A stretch of DNA of 64,000 nucleotides from Prosapia bicincta (Eukaryota; Arthropoda; Insecta; Hemiptera; Cercopidae), in NCBI GenBank assembly GCA_036971475.1, contig JBAIZL010000002.1, positions 230,229,643 through 230,293,642 of the forward strand. The letters run 5' to 3'. The notes below the pieces were generated by a model, which had not been told where the DNA came from, did no database searches, and saw only the letters and a program-made list of their open reading frames with translations. Below are positions 35,604 through 47,765 of the stretch, piece after piece; position 1 is the stretch's first letter; every line of letters begins with the position of its first letter. Position numbers and translations under genes: made by a program.

Positions 35604-38520
35604 CCTACATAGTAAGGGAGAGTTGCTGGTAGTCAACTGCCTTTATCCACTTAGAAGTTCTGCTTCAGCTCAACTATCTTCCTCGTGTCGGTTATTCCCT
35701 TACTTTTCCTACATTGTGTATCTCCTTTACTCCACCTCCATCTTCTCTTCTATCCTTCCTTGTACTTCCCTTTAATATAAAGAGCGGATACCTTCTTCTT
35801 TCCCCGTTAGAAAATATGTCTAATTGAAGTATGAAACCTTTACGCGTGCATAGTAAGGGATAGTTGCTGGTAGTCACTCCTCATGTCGGTCATTCCCTTA
35901 CTTCTCCTACATTATATATCTCCTTTACTCCACCTCCATCTTCTCTTCTATCCTTCCTTGTACTTCCCTTTAATATAAAGAGCGGATACCTTCTTCTTTC
36001 CCCGTTAGAAAATATGTCTAATTGGAGTATGAAACCTTTACGCGTGCATAGTAAGGGATAGTTGCTGGTAGTCACTCCTCATGTCGGTCATTCCCTTACT
36101 TCACCTACTCCACCTTCATCTTCTCTTCTATCTTTCCTTGTATTTCCCTTTAATATTAAGAGCGGATACCTTCTTCTTTCCCCATTAAAAAATATGTCTA
36201 ATTGAAGAAAGAAACCTTTATGCGTGCATAGTAAGGGATAGTTGCTGGTAGTCACTCCTCATGTTGGTCATTCCCTTACTTCTCCTACATTATATATCTC
36301 CTTTACTCCACCTCCATCTTCTCTTCTATCTTTCCTTGTACTTCACTTTAAGATAAAGAGCGGATACCTTCTTCTTTCCCCATTAAAAAATATGTCTAAT
36401 TGAAGAAAGAAACCTTTATGCGTGCATAGTAAGGGAGAGTTGCTGGTAGTCAACTGTCTTTATCCACTTGGACGTTTTGCTTCCGCTTAGCGATACTCCT
36501 CATGTCGGTCATTCCCTTACTTCTTCTACTCCACCTCCATCTTCTCTTCTATCTTTCCTTGTACTTCACTTTAATATAAAGAGCGGATACCTTCTTCTTT
36601 CCCCATTAAAAAATATGTCTAATTGAAGAAAGAAACCTTTATGCGTGCATAGTAAGGGAGAGTTGCTGGTAGTCAACTGTCTTTATCCACTTAGACGTTT
36701 TGCTTCCGCTTAGCGATACTCCTCATGTCGGTCATTCCCTTACTTCTCCTACTCCACCTCCATCTTCTCTTCTATCTTTCCTTGTACTTCCCTTTAATAT
36801 AAAGAGCGGATACCTTCTTCTTTCCCCGTTAGAAAATATGTCTAATTGAAGTATGAAACCTTTACGCGTGCATAGTAAGGGATAGTTGCTGGTAGTCACT
36901 CCTCATGTTGGCCATTCCCTTACTTCTCCTACATTATGTATCTCCTTTACTCCACCTCCATCTTCTCTTCTATCTTTCCTTGTACTTCACTTTAATATAA
37001 AGAGCGGATACCTTCTTCTTTCCCCATTAAAAAATATGTCTAATTGAAGAAAGAAACCTTTATGCGTGCATAGTAAGGGAGAGTTGCTGGTAGTCAACTG
37101 TCTTTATCCACTTAGACGTTTTGCTTCCGCTTAGCGATACTCCTCATGTCGGTCATTCCCTTACTTCTCCTACTCCACCTCCATCTTCTCTTCTATCTTT
37201 CCTTGTACTTCCCTTTAATATAAAGAGCGGATACCTTCTTCTTTCCCCGTTAGAAAATATGTCTAATTGAAGTATGAAACCTTTACGCGTGCATAGTAAG
37301 GGATAGTTGCTGGTAGTCACTCCTCATGTTGGCCATTCCCTTACTTCTCCTACATTATGTATCTCCTTTACTCCACCTCCATCTTCTCTTCTATCTTTCC
37401 TTGTACTTCACTTTAATATAAAGAGCGGATACCTTCTTCTTTCCCCATTAAAAAATATGTCTAATTGAAGAAAGAAACCTTTATGCGTGCATAGTAAGGG
37501 AGAGTTGCTGGTAGTCAACTGTCTTTATCCACTTAGACGTTTTGCTTCCGCTTAGCGATACTCCTCATGTCGGTCATTCCCTTACTTCTCCTACTCCACC
37601 TCCATCTTCTCTTCTATCTTTCCTTGTACTTCCCTTTAATATAAAGAGCGGATACCTTCTTCTTTCCCCGTTAGAAAATATGTCTAATTGAAGTATGAAA
37701 CCTTTACGCGTGCATAGTAAGGGATAGTTGCTGGTAGTCACTCCTCATGTTGGCCATTCCCTTACTTCTCCTACATTATGTATCTCCTTTACTCCACCTC
37801 CATCTTCTCTTCTATCTTTCCTTGTACTTCACTTTAATATATAGAGCGGATACCTTCTTCTTTCTCCATTAAAAAATATGTCTAATTGAAGAAAGAAACC
37901 TTTATGCGTGCATAGTAAGGGAGACTTGCTGGTAGTCAACTGTCTTTATCCACTTAGACGTTTTGCTTCCGCTTAGCGATACTCCTCATGTCGGTCATTC
38001 CCTTACTTCACCTACTCCACCTTCATCTTCTCTTCTATCTTTCCTTGTACTTCCCTTTAATATAAAGAGCGGATACCTTCTTCTTTCCCCGTTAGAAAAT
38101 ATGTCTAATTGAAGTATGAAACCTTTACGCGTGCATAGTAAGGGATAGTTGCTGGTAGTCACTCCTCATGTTGGTCATTACCGTACTTCTCCTACATTAT
38201 GTATCTCCTTTACTCCAACTCCATCTTCTCTTCCATTTTCCCCTGTACTTCCCTTTAATATAAAGAGCAGATACCTTCTTCTTTCCCCGTTAGAAAATAT
38301 GTCTAATTGAAGTATGAAACCTTTACGCGTGCATAGTAAGGGATAGTTACTGGTAGTCACTCCTCATGTTGGTCATTACCTTACTTCTCCTACATTATGT
38401 ATCTCCTTTACTCCAACTCCTTCTTCTCTTCCATTTTCCCTTGTACTTCACTTTAATATAAAGAGCGGATACCTTCTTCTTTCTCCGTTAGAAATTATTT
38501 CTAATTGAAGTATGTAACCT
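35604..38520. repeat. Satellite array with 223/198-bp alternating monomers (421-bp dimer)
   Basis: The marker AGTAAGGGA recurs at 35611, 35852, 36050, 36230, 36428, 36651, 36874, 37072, 37295, 37493, 37716, 37914, 38137 and 38335. Spacings are 241, 198, 180, 198, 223 and then strictly 223/198 alternating. Long monomers carry CAACTGTCTTTATCCACTTA and following bases. Short ones instead carry ACATTATGTATCTCC. Dimers starting at 36651, 37072 and 37493 are nearly identical. Copies at both ends are more diverged. The 60-61-codon minus-strand frames in short monomers are by-products of the repeat. Confidence 0.95.
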
Positions 38521-38877
38521 TTGCCCGTGATTCACAATTATTCTATAAAAAACACGACAGCGAATTCTATTTCTTTACGTAATCATATCCGATTCAAATA
38601 TCATTTCATATCTATCATGTGAAATGATCAATACGTAAATTGATTGATTGTCTGAAACCACGCGCGTGCGACGACATTATAAGGCGCGCTCACACAATTC
38701 ACATTCATGCGTAAAGATGCTGTTATATTCTCTTTTGGCTCAACACAAAAAATAACATTGTTGCTCTCAAAGAAACATTTTTATTTCTTGTTTTCCTTAT
38801 AATATAGACGTAGTTATCATAGGCGTAAACATGACTGTTCTTATTCATATGCAAGACTAAACCTTTTTACTTGTATT

Positions 38878-38923
<46 letters not shown>

Positions 38924-38925
38924 AA
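38521..38925. repeat. AT-rich spacer with (TA)n tract
   Basis: A (TA)n tract lies at 38880-38918, directly before the duplicated exon-like segment. A CpG-rich patch CCACGCGCGTGCGACG is near 38658. Confidence 0.6.
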
Positions 38926-39220
38926 ACTATTTCTTCTATTCCATTGACATACTTACAGGAGAACTGGATGATTTACCTTATGTTGACAATATGATATTCA
39001 AGGTTTTGTGGCCAGCATTGCTCTTGATATGTCTATTATTACCCTATTTATCTACCCTGCATTAATTTCATTTCACAAGCAGATTCCACCAACTTACTGA
39101 CTAAATACCAACAAATTATTTTGTACTACCAAGAATCGAGCATGGGATCTTTAATGAAGTCGTTTGATGTTTGGTTTGATAAACGAATAAAGCGAAATTA
39201 AGTGTTGTGTTTAAGGTTAT
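38926..39220 (+). repeat. First copy of a ~304-bp tandem duplication (damaged exon-like)
   Basis: It matches 39229-39524 over almost its whole length (for example TTGTGTTTAAGGTTAT recurs 304 bp later). It contains a TTACAG acceptor at 38953-38958, the same stop TGA (39098-39100) and AATAAA (39186-39191), but small indels break the reading frame in its first third. Read as a degenerate copy of the neighbouring exon-like unit. Confidence 0.7.
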
Positions 39221-39262
39221 ATGATACAAACTATTTCTACCATTCCATTGGCATAATTACAG

Positions 39263-39409
39263 GAGAACTGGATTGATTTACCTTATGTTCCCCACAAGAT
39301 ATTCAAGGAAGGTTTTGTGGCCAGCATTGCTCTTGATATGGCTATTATTACCCTATTTATCTACCCTGTATTAATTTCATTTCACAAGCAGATTCCACCA
39401 GCTTACTGA
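39263..39409 (+). CDS. Candidate terminal exon with a membrane-helix-like segment
   Basis: After AATTACAG (AG at 39261-39262) an open frame of 48 codons starts ENWIDLPYVPHKIFKEGF, passes through a hydrophobic stretch VASIALDMAIITLFIYPVLI, and ends ISFHKQIPPAY before TGA at 39407-39409. AATAAA follows at 39487-39492. Acceptor, open frame, stop and poly(A) signal are in the order expected for a last exon. The upstream damaged copy keeps the hydrophobic segment and stop. The family was not recognised; a transposon-borne fragment is the alternative. Confidence 0.4.
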   Translation, partial: ENWIDLPYVPHKIFKEGFVASIALDMAIITLFIYPVLISFHKQIPPAY

Positions 39410-39524
39410 CTAAATACCAACAAATTCTTTTGTCCTACCAAGGATCATGCATGGAATCTTTAATGAAGTCGTGATATGTTTGGTTTAATAAAGTGTTAAA
39501 ACGAAGTATTGTGTTTAAGGTTAT

Positions 39525-41527
39525 GCCTCAGAGAAATTAAGTAGAATACTAGTGACAGTAATTCATCACCTTGACAGCTCATTTTAAAATTGAAATCTAG
39601 ATATTGTTTTTTTACTTTACTCGAGGTATGGTTTCTTGCTCGATAAAAATATCATGGTAATAAAACGTTACCGTGGTTACAAACTCGATTAGGAAATTGA
39701 GCAAATTCTTCTTTTTCATTAAATCGTAAAAATTATTTTCCAAGAAATCAATAGTTCTTCCATAAACCTTCTTTCAAAATTAACATTACTAGGCTAATAT
39801 CCCTTAGTTAATTAAATTTTCGGGAAGTATAATTGTATATTTTTTTCACCTACAAAGTAAAATACGTCTTGTAACGTTTTAGTTATTTTGGAATTAATTA
39901 CATTCAAATTAAGTTATTTTTCTTAATTTTTTAAAATTAGCAAACACCTTGAAATACATGGGCGTATTTTCTTAGCAAGAACAACATGAAACACTAATTG
40001 TTATTCCACTAATATTGCATGTACGAGTTACATGTACGTGTCCCGCTATTGCGCGTCTGCCCAAGTGTAATGTGGGCAGCATTGTTTCCTTAAATAAAAC
40101 CTTGATTTTTCAATTCCAAACCTGTTTCATCCAGAACTAACTGGACGAACACTAATGCACATTCCTGCCACTAGATGTCACAAGCGTTTCCACTTCATCT
40201 ATTCCGTTTTTCCTCGCTCCATAAACTGGACTCCAGTGGGCAAAAAGTGAATAGACTATCACTGTTTGGAGACAAAAACGCCCCCTCTCCAATGGTCGCG
40301 AACGGAAGGCGCTTTTGACCCTTTCCTTTTTGTCCACTTCCACCCTTTATCTCTGCTTTTTGCTTCGGTATTAACTACCTTATAGAGTGTAGAATAATAT
40401 ATGGCCAGGATAATGAAATTACACTTCCGTTGTGATACGAGGCGAGAGATCTTATAATTATGTATTCTTGGCCTTTGCGGCGAACACGGTTTTGTCAGTT
40501 AGCAATTGGTCTGGTTTCAAATCAGGGAGTATTTTGAAGCCTACTTTTATGCTCGTTCATATTATGATGTATATGCATTTGTTTTCATACAAAGTCGGAA
40601 ATACCCGTCACCATGCCGGATGTAGAGCAGGCATTCTTAGAAAATGATACATAAATTAATAATATTAATTGTATGACCTGAGCTCTAGACATGGGCGTCA
40701 TAGGAACAGAAATGTCCAGGATTATTCCTAACATTTTTTAAAATTTCTTCCTACAATGTAATATTTTTAAGTTTTAAACTCATTAGATAAAATAGGGAAA
40801 TAAATTAGAAAGTAAACTTTAGCAATTTCTTTCATTGAATATATTACTCTAGTAATAAATGCTTTGCCTACAGTAATATACAGTAGCCTACAGTTGTTTT
40901 ATATCATATAAGCTACTGATGTATAAAATATGAAATAGTAATTGTGAATACACATATTTTAAATTTATTTTGTACTCAAAGTAGTAAGTTTCTTTTCTTC
41001 AATAGCTTAACCCAGGTAATAGGCTATAAACCATGGTGTATGAAAATTATGAGAAATATTTTCTCATGAGAACTGTCAAAGCAATTATTTTCTAATAAAG
41101 AAATAAGTTTCAAACTTATTAAATACGTGTAAGTAGAATTATCAGTGTAAAATAAAACGTCAATCCAATTAGTTTTCTTCAGTTATATTACATGTGTATT
41201 TTTATTTAATTCATATTTTTGTTATTGTTAAAGCTTATGGTGTAGTGGTAACGAAATATGATAAGTTTTAAAACAGCTTGTGAACAAAAACTTTTATATC
41301 GTTTTAATTAAATCAAAACATTTCAAATTTTCTTTAAAAATGATAAAAACCGCATTTAAAATTATCCTGAACACTGTAACCCGCGGCACAACAGTAGGTA
41401 AATGTGTTAGCATTTTATAGTTTGCAGTGTGATATTGCCAGATTAAATATATTGGCTAAACTAAAATAAACATACTAGTTCGAGCAAAAGAACATTTTTC
41501 CCATTTTAAATATAATAGGCTTTAACG
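39525..41527. other. AT-rich DNA with one GC-richer islet
   Basis: At 40040-40440 composition becomes balanced, with frames on both strands (63 codons -, 71 codons +) that I do not recognise. At 41230-41262 TTATGGTGTAGTGGTAACG resembles a tRNA box A but no box B follows. The rest is AT-rich. Confidence 0.4.
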
Positions 41528-41533
41528 TCAGCT

Positions 41534-41752
41534 ATGGCAAAGCATTGTTTGGACGAGAACCACGAGTTTAAAAGTAAAAATGTTTCCCGTTTAAAACATG
41601 TGATAAATTTTAATGAATTAGATGCATGGGAAACTTTATTTATAAATAGAAATAATTATAAAATTGTTAACAGTAAATCAAGACCAATTCAAAACTCAAT
41701 ATTATTTTTAATTAATTTAATCATAAAAATTATTTTTTTAAAAATTATTTAA
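41534..41752 (+). pseudogene. PLE GIY-YIG C-terminal arm
   Basis: The frame starts MAKHCLDENHEFKSKNVSRL and continues through HVINFNELDAWETLFINR before an AT-driven tail. The pattern 'AKH..D.NH.F' then 'LD.WE...I' is typical of the region after the catalytic Arg/Glu in PLE GIY-YIG domains. GIY and YIG motifs themselves are missing, so this is a truncated relic. Confidence 0.6.
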
Positions 41753-41948
41753 ATAATTTTGTTATTATTACGTTTTATTAATATTATAGATTCATCAAAA
41801 TTAAATATTTATAATTATCATATGTTGATCAATGTAAATATTTTAGTAGCCGTGGTTTTAAATTTGACACTGTCCAGATCTGATTCTACTTTTGTTAAAA
41901 CTTTATAGGTTATGTTTTGTTATTTCAATTAGGTTTAAATTTTGTAGC

Positions 41949-41991
41949 ATCACTGAAGATGATGACATATTGTCATTGAACAGCGTATGAT
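41949..41991 (+). ncRNA. Minimal hammerhead ribozyme candidate
   Basis: Stem I ATCA/TGAT, core CTGAAGA (fits CUGANGA), spacer T, stem II GATGACA-TAT-TGTCATT (7 bp including one G-T), GAAC (canonical GAAA, last base changed), AGCG, T, A. Stem II is unrelated in sequence to those at 21.1 and 49.4 kb yet fully paired. The change in GAAA suggests decay. Confidence 0.48.
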
Positions 41992-42009
41992 AATAAAGTT
42001 TTTATAGTT

Positions 42010-42859
42010 GTGAGTGGTAGCATATTAATTCTTTTATTTATATTTAAACACAATTCAGTTTTTCATTCCATATAAACGGTTAAACCAAATGTTTAATTTC
42101 ATTTAACAAAACTTATTTTAAATAAAATCATAGGGTCTACAACCGAAAATATTTCTACCAACAAGGAAACAAAACCACATAACAAATTTTATAACAAACT
42201 ATCCAATAAATTAAACTACAAACCTTCAGTAAATTAATTTCAATTAAGTCCTCGATAAGTTCGAAAGCTTAAAACCAGAGTTTATAAAATATCTTGAAAT
42301 CTTAGGATCTCTAGCTTTTTCTTCACCCCTGAGTCCCTTTTATTTACAATTTCAATGCCAGTAGTATCTGTCACACAGTATCGTCCTCCACTGCCTTCCC
42401 AATCGTTACCAATTCGTCTCTACCTTACTCAAATATTTTTTATAACTTGAAATCTTGCCTTCAATAAACCTGCAACGGAAACGCATTGCATTCCCATTAT
42501 TATTAGAAATGGTTCTTAAAGTTTTGTTTCTAAAGTTATATTTCAGAAGATTTTGGGATGAAGTTTATTTTGTATAATTATATATTTTTATTATGGTTGA
42601 ATTACTTTCATGAATTTTTTCAGCAGTGAATTTCGAGAAATTTAAGCAAACCTAATCATTTTCTTGTCCATGATAAATTGACAATTGGCAAAAGTAGTAC
42701 GTTTGTTGAACTTAGGAAATTGCACTTGCAAAGTAAAGTTAGTCAAATTAAAGTTATAAAAGCTTCGAAAGATATAACGCTTTCCATCACTCTAAACGTT
42801 CAGTAGGCTAACAGTGTCTAGTTTGGTCGCTGTTAGGCGTTTTTTAACAAGACGACAGC
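42010..42859. other. AT-rich DNA without a gene
   Basis: A slightly richer stretch at 42300-42440 has no open frame of note. Confidence 0.45.
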
Positions 42860-43137
42860 GGTTTTAAAAACAATGTGTAGTATAAAGTATCTGATTTGTA
42901 TTGGGTTTGTTCATCTAATATTTTTATTTTCTGTTCCGGTATTTTTGTAAATTTCTATAATGTCGTTGAAAAAGCTGAGTCCGTGTCACATTTAGCAAAG
43001 TTTATGTGTTCTTTGAATCTTTGTTGAAACCTGCGGCCTATTGGTCTAATATAGACTTTATTCCAGTCTAAACAGATTAGTTTGTATAGCCTAATCCCTA
43101 TTTTGGAATTTATCTTGTTGTTTGTGTTGTGATACAT
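42860..43137 (-). pseudogene. PLE GIY-YIG endonuclease relic
   Basis: Reads NSKIGIRLYKLICLDWNKVY then IRPIGRRFQQRFKEHINF. It aligns with the PLE form 'GIYKL.C..CNK.YIGQTGR.F..RFKEH': GIY is interrupted and YIG changed to YIR. Past the stop at 42955 another frame continues with LDEQTQYKSDTLYYT, the usual C-terminal arm. Confidence 0.68.
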
Positions 43138-43338
43138 GTTGTATTGTCGTTTTCATTATTTTGTTTTGAATGTTTGTTTGTAAGGAATTTGTGATTTTAA
43201 TTGAGGTCTTGTTCATGTAAAGCAAGTAATCAATTCTTTTATTCCCCTTTTGTGTTGTTTTTCTGCTGTGTACGCATTTACACTCTTTTAGTCTACTTTA
43301 CTGTAACATATAGACTTTTTTTAGAATAACTGTTTTCG

Positions 43339-43339
<1 letters not shown>

Positions 43340-43424
<85 letters not shown>

Positions 43425-43425
43425 T
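43340..43425. repeat. (TA)n microsatellite
   Basis: About 36 TA units then ATGTATATATATAT. It lies between the PLE coding relic and its hammerhead-like motifs. Confidence 0.94.
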
Positions 43426-43504
43426 TGTAGTTATGCAACACTGTTTTCTTGTATACACTTATCACTTTCACTTATGTACTTAAACAAGAATCTTACTTGT
43501 TATT

Positions 43505-43553
43505 TATGCGAGCTAACTTTCAATGGCTGGTCGTGCCGTCATCCTCGGGCATA
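43505..43553 (-). ncRNA. Minimal hammerhead ribozyme candidate
   Basis: On the - strand: stem I TATGC/GCATA (5 bp), core CCGAGGA (six of seven match CUGANGA), spacer T, stem II GACGGC/GCCATT (one mismatch, one wobble, loop ACGACCA), GAAA, stem III A-GTTAGC-T (self-complementary with wobbles), C at the cleavage position. Among the more complete examples in the window. Confidence 0.55.
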
Positions 43554-43735
43554 CTGAACAGGGTTGTTGTAGACTGCGAGCTGAGTGGATATATATATAG
43601 GCTATACAAGTAGGGCCTATATATGTATATCCGATATCTACGTTTTTATAAGTAATATAAATATATAGTTCTATATCAATATATACAGTTACCATCCGGA
43701 GTACATCCGTTCAATCTGTAGTGCATAAAATCGCA

Positions 43736-43781
43736 GTTCAGACGTTTCGCTAGAATGTCATCTAGCATTGGCGAGGTGAAC
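43736..43781 (-). ncRNA. Hammerhead-like motif, core decayed
   Basis: Stem I GTTCA/TGAAC and stem II GCTAG/CTAGC are both perfect, and GAAA is followed by CG then TC (stem III A-CG-T). The core CCTCGCC does not fit CTGANGA and two extra bases precede stem II, so it is a relic or another structured RNA. Confidence 0.33.
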
Positions 43782-43785
43782 CCAA

Positions 43786-46700
43786 CAACAGTCGAAGAGC
43801 GAATGGAAAGCGCATACAACACAGTCTATAGAAATAACCTATACTTGAAAAGACGAATGTAATGCAATTTATTTTTTTACTGTAATCGAGAACATCTATC
43901 CTGTAATTCTCATCATACGGCTGAGTGTTTCAACTCCAGCCGTCATTGTTAACACCTTTGTGTTGTTTTATGTTATTCTTGCCTCAATAAGCAAGTAAAA
44001 GGATGAGTTAAATGTCAAAATCATGACCTATTTGACTTTCATGGGCTAACAATGGCAACAACGCTTTTATTTGCTCTGATCGTAGCCTTGATAACGCTTT
44101 GAAGAGTCCAGAAGTATCTAGCGTTGTTTGCGATTTCCTTTTAACACGCAGTTGAAGATTTGTTTTATACATAGGCCCTATTACGTTTGTAGAAATATAA
44201 ACAAACAACTAGAACTTTATTTCGACCTTGTTATAATATTGCATACATTAAGTAGATGATAATCCAATATTCGCATTCTTACTACAGCTTCTGTTACTGA
44301 AAATTAAAAAAATGGATACATTTTTGAATACATCTTTTATAATTTTTACTCAAAACAGTAAGTTTTTATTAACAACAAAGATAATATAAACCATTGTACA
44401 TCAATTTTAAAAACAATAAAGTTTTTGTTTGGAATGCCAAACGCCTAATTATTTTCTAAGAACCAAAATTTGAATTCACAGTAACAAAAAACTTGCAACC
44501 GTAGTACTTTCTACTAACGAGGAAACAAAACCGTAAAACTAACTTTCCAATAAATTAAACAAACAAAGAAGCAACTACCTAAGTTGAAGCATCCCTTCCT
44601 ATCAACCCCTAACTTGCTACCCTGTGCAACATCTGTCGCTTGACTCGCATCGGCAGTGCAGCATCCGCCAGCTATCGCATACAGTTTAGCTAACGAATTA
44701 ATTCAATAAAAAAATATGCATAATTATATTTCGCCGTGTTCTTCTCCCTCCCCTGCCTGAATTGATGGATGGGTTGACAGCATGGTAGGTATCGATTAGC
44801 GGACGACACTTTTTAAACATTTTATTTTGTAAAATTCAGTGTTTAATTATTGGGAATGAAAATTAATTACAATACAATTAATCAATCTAAATAAACGTAC
44901 CTAATCAGTAGCAGTGTGAACGAAAACAGGAAGGTTAATGTTTATTGTTTAATTTGTTTATCGAATCTGTGTTAAAATTATCTTTCAGTGGAAACATATT
45001 TGATTTTCATATATTTTTAAATGAATTTATTTTACTATCACTGAAATGTTAAATGGCTTTTACATTACCAGCAAATTATAAAAACCTAAAACAAACCTAT
45101 CACTAGTGATAAATTAGATATGTTAGTAAGAAAATGCCAATGTTTCAAAGGCGATACGATGAGGTTTACATCGCTTGCATAGATAAGTAATATAGTTTTT
45201 ATCCCTGTTGATTACTAATAACTAGCACTGAATAAAAATATGCGATTGTGAAGCAAGTAAAAAAAAGTAGGCTATTAGATACGTGTATGACAGAAAATAT
45301 TAAATAAACCAAATCTAATCTTTCTACAACATTTTTGTTATCATAAGAAGTCAAGAAAATCCCAAATTTCTAGATAATCTCCCAGATCGTCTTAGATTAG
45401 GCTAAAAACAACACATTTTACTAGCCTAAACACGATTTGGTGATAATTTCTTCAAAGCTAACGATTTAAATATACATGAATAGTCTAAACTATTATTAAT
45501 TCTTCACTTTTTGAAATAGAAAACACGCGGAGATGCACTATGTAACCTTGTTTTATTTTAAACTGTTGGCAACAACTCTTTCCCATCGTCCGTATTCAAC
45601 ACTGATCAAATATTCAGAAAACAAATATAAATTATTATTTCTAAAACATATCGTAGCAGCTGCGTGTATTAAATTGCCTACATAGTAAATTACTCAATTA
45701 AAAAAATGTATAAAACACTAGTTAGAGATAAACCAGTTCTCCGGTAAAATTTATGACTTCCTGATAACTGAACTGTAGGGTCTGCATTACTATAATGTCC
45801 AGTTCAAAAACCAAATGTAAAAATATTGAAAACCGCTGTTAATAAACTAATAATTGTAAAAAAAAAACACTTTGTTATAAATTACCTATATTTGTGAAAA
45901 CAAAAGCTACATGAATTCGTAATCAACAATTTCTAGGTTAACAAAATTTACATTAGAACAAGAAATATTCCGTTTTAATTTGAATAAAATATTTATCCAA
46001 TTATTATAAGTCAAATTATCACATACTTGCGTTTCATTTTCTCCTCTTTCTGTTCAGTAACTTTTATTTTTTTATAAATTGTGTTTAAATATATTATAGG
46101 CTAAGGCAATTATACTTATAATATTCATTTTAATAAAAGCGAAAGTTTTATAGTGATTTTATAATAACGATTTAGTAATTTCTTACAAATTAAGAACTAC
46201 TTGAATCCAAATTTAAAAAGATAAAAGTACTTATCTGTATTATTTGAAACCAGCGACAAAAACTACGAAGCTTTAAGAAAGTAACTGAACGGTCATATTA
46301 TGAAATAATTTTTACTTTCCAACCGGTTATACGAAATGTTTATTTCTTAGAATTTAATCTTGTAAAACCCGAAAAATAATTTTCAAGAGATGTGGATTAA
46401 CGAGGAAATTATGTTTGATAAAGATATTTTTAAAACAGAAAAAATGTTGCCTTTAATGCATAACTTTCATGTTAACTTTTTTATCATGAACTGTGAGATT
46501 TAACAGAATCGAATCGTTGGTTTAAAAATTTCATAGAAAGGCATATAATAAAATATGCGCTAATGTCATTGTCCTGCGTCAAAGTTGTTGCGTGTTGTCT
46601 GAGGCTACTAGACGCTGTAACTACATTCATTCAGGGTTCATGTGGATATATTTAAACAGGAATGTTAATAGTTTCAAGCAAACACATGTAATATTGTAAT

Positions 46701-47624
46701 TAATAAAATGAAAACAACGAGACCTCGTTTCACATTAACTCGGCAAGTCTGATAAGTGTGCTGCGAATAATCACCGCGCATGACGACTTCACTTCATTTA
46801 AAAAATTACATTGCATTTACCAGTGTCTAGGAAACGAATTAAAATCAAGATATTTTCCAACGATGAATGGCGACGGTGATCAAAGACAAATGGACTTGTA
46901 GGTTTGAATGTAAAAACCATTCAAACCACTCAAAATAAAAATTATCATAAAAGTTAGTCATTGCCCATAGACAATGATGATTTGCCCATAAGATTTTATT
47001 CCTATAAAGAAGGATGAGATTCTTGAAAGTGCAGGATTCAAGAATATCGTACTGCCTTAATGTCCCGATGGCCACTTTGCAGATAGGCATCCCAATCAGT
47101 TGTGAAACGAAGAACTAGTTTCATTTTTTTAAGCTTATATTTTATTTACAGAACTTATTAAATCATATTGATGTTTAACATATGTTTAAACTATAAATGC
47201 GATTTTTTCTATATCGTTGTGTGATAAAAACACTGTATCCCCATTCTAACACACTCATTGAAATTAATTAAGAAATATATTAACAACAAGTTCGCTATTT
47301 ATTTTTATTCTCGCTTTTTCCAGAGCTCTTTTAAATATTTTTGCCCAAATTTGTTTGATTCAATTACAGTCACATCCCCAAAGACCTTTGGGAATACAAC
47401 ACTTCCCCTCGGAAGGGACTATTAAACCCTCATCGGGGAAGGGTAAGGGTGGGGATCTAGTACCAAGCTATTACTTCGGGTAATCCTCACAGATACCAAA
47501 CTAGCCGCGGAATTAACTGACTCTAATTAGTATAATGTTACCTCAATGCTTACAAATATCACAATAATTCTTCTACACAGATTGGTCAAACATTTTGCTT
47601 CTTAAAACATGGAATTTTACACTT
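43786..47624. other. Long AT-rich region without a recognised gene
   Basis: Frames at 44008-44208 (-, 66 codons) and 46845-47090 (-, 81 codons) show no recognised domain. A richer patch at 44600-44700 and a pyrimidine/purine patch at 47380-47510 (CTTCCCC with GGGGAAG 35 bases on) contain no ORF. Confidence 0.42.
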
Positions 47625-47629
47625 ATATA

Positions 47630-47668
<39 letters not shown>

Positions 47669-47679
47669 TTATTTATTTT

Positions 47680-47724
<45 letters not shown>

Positions 47725-47765
47725 TTATTTATTTATTTATATATATTTATATATATATATATATT
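47625..47765. repeat. (TA)n and (TTTA)n compound microsatellite
   Basis: Alternating blocks of TA and ATTT units over about 140 bases. The Ile-Tyr/Phe-Leu frame across it is an artefact. Confidence 0.93.

Larger units (their letters stand above)
41528..42010 (+). mobile_element. Penelope-like element 3' fragment
   Basis: A 5'-truncated PLE in + orientation: the C-terminal part of the GIY-YIG domain, an AT-rich 3' region, and a hammerhead-like tail followed by AATAAAG. It converges with the - strand PLE fragment starting about 850 bp away. Confidence 0.65.
42860..43785 (-). mobile_element. Penelope-like element fragment with 5' terminal region
   Basis: On the - strand: two hammerhead-like motifs (43781-43736 and 43553-43505), a long (TA)n tract, then a GIY-YIG relic (43137 to about 42860). 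Ribozyme motifs upstream of coding sequence fit the PLE layout in which a terminal repeat lies on both sides. The RT portion is missing. Confidence 0.62.

Noticed and set aside
35692..38360. Repeated 60-61-codon minus-strand frames with nearly identical peptides
   Set aside because: One frame per short satellite monomer; conservation is that of the repeat, and the 223-bp monomers break the frame.
41230..41262. tRNA gene at GGTGTAGTGGTAACG
   Set aside because: Box A-like segment only; no box B, anticodon arm or acceptor stem.
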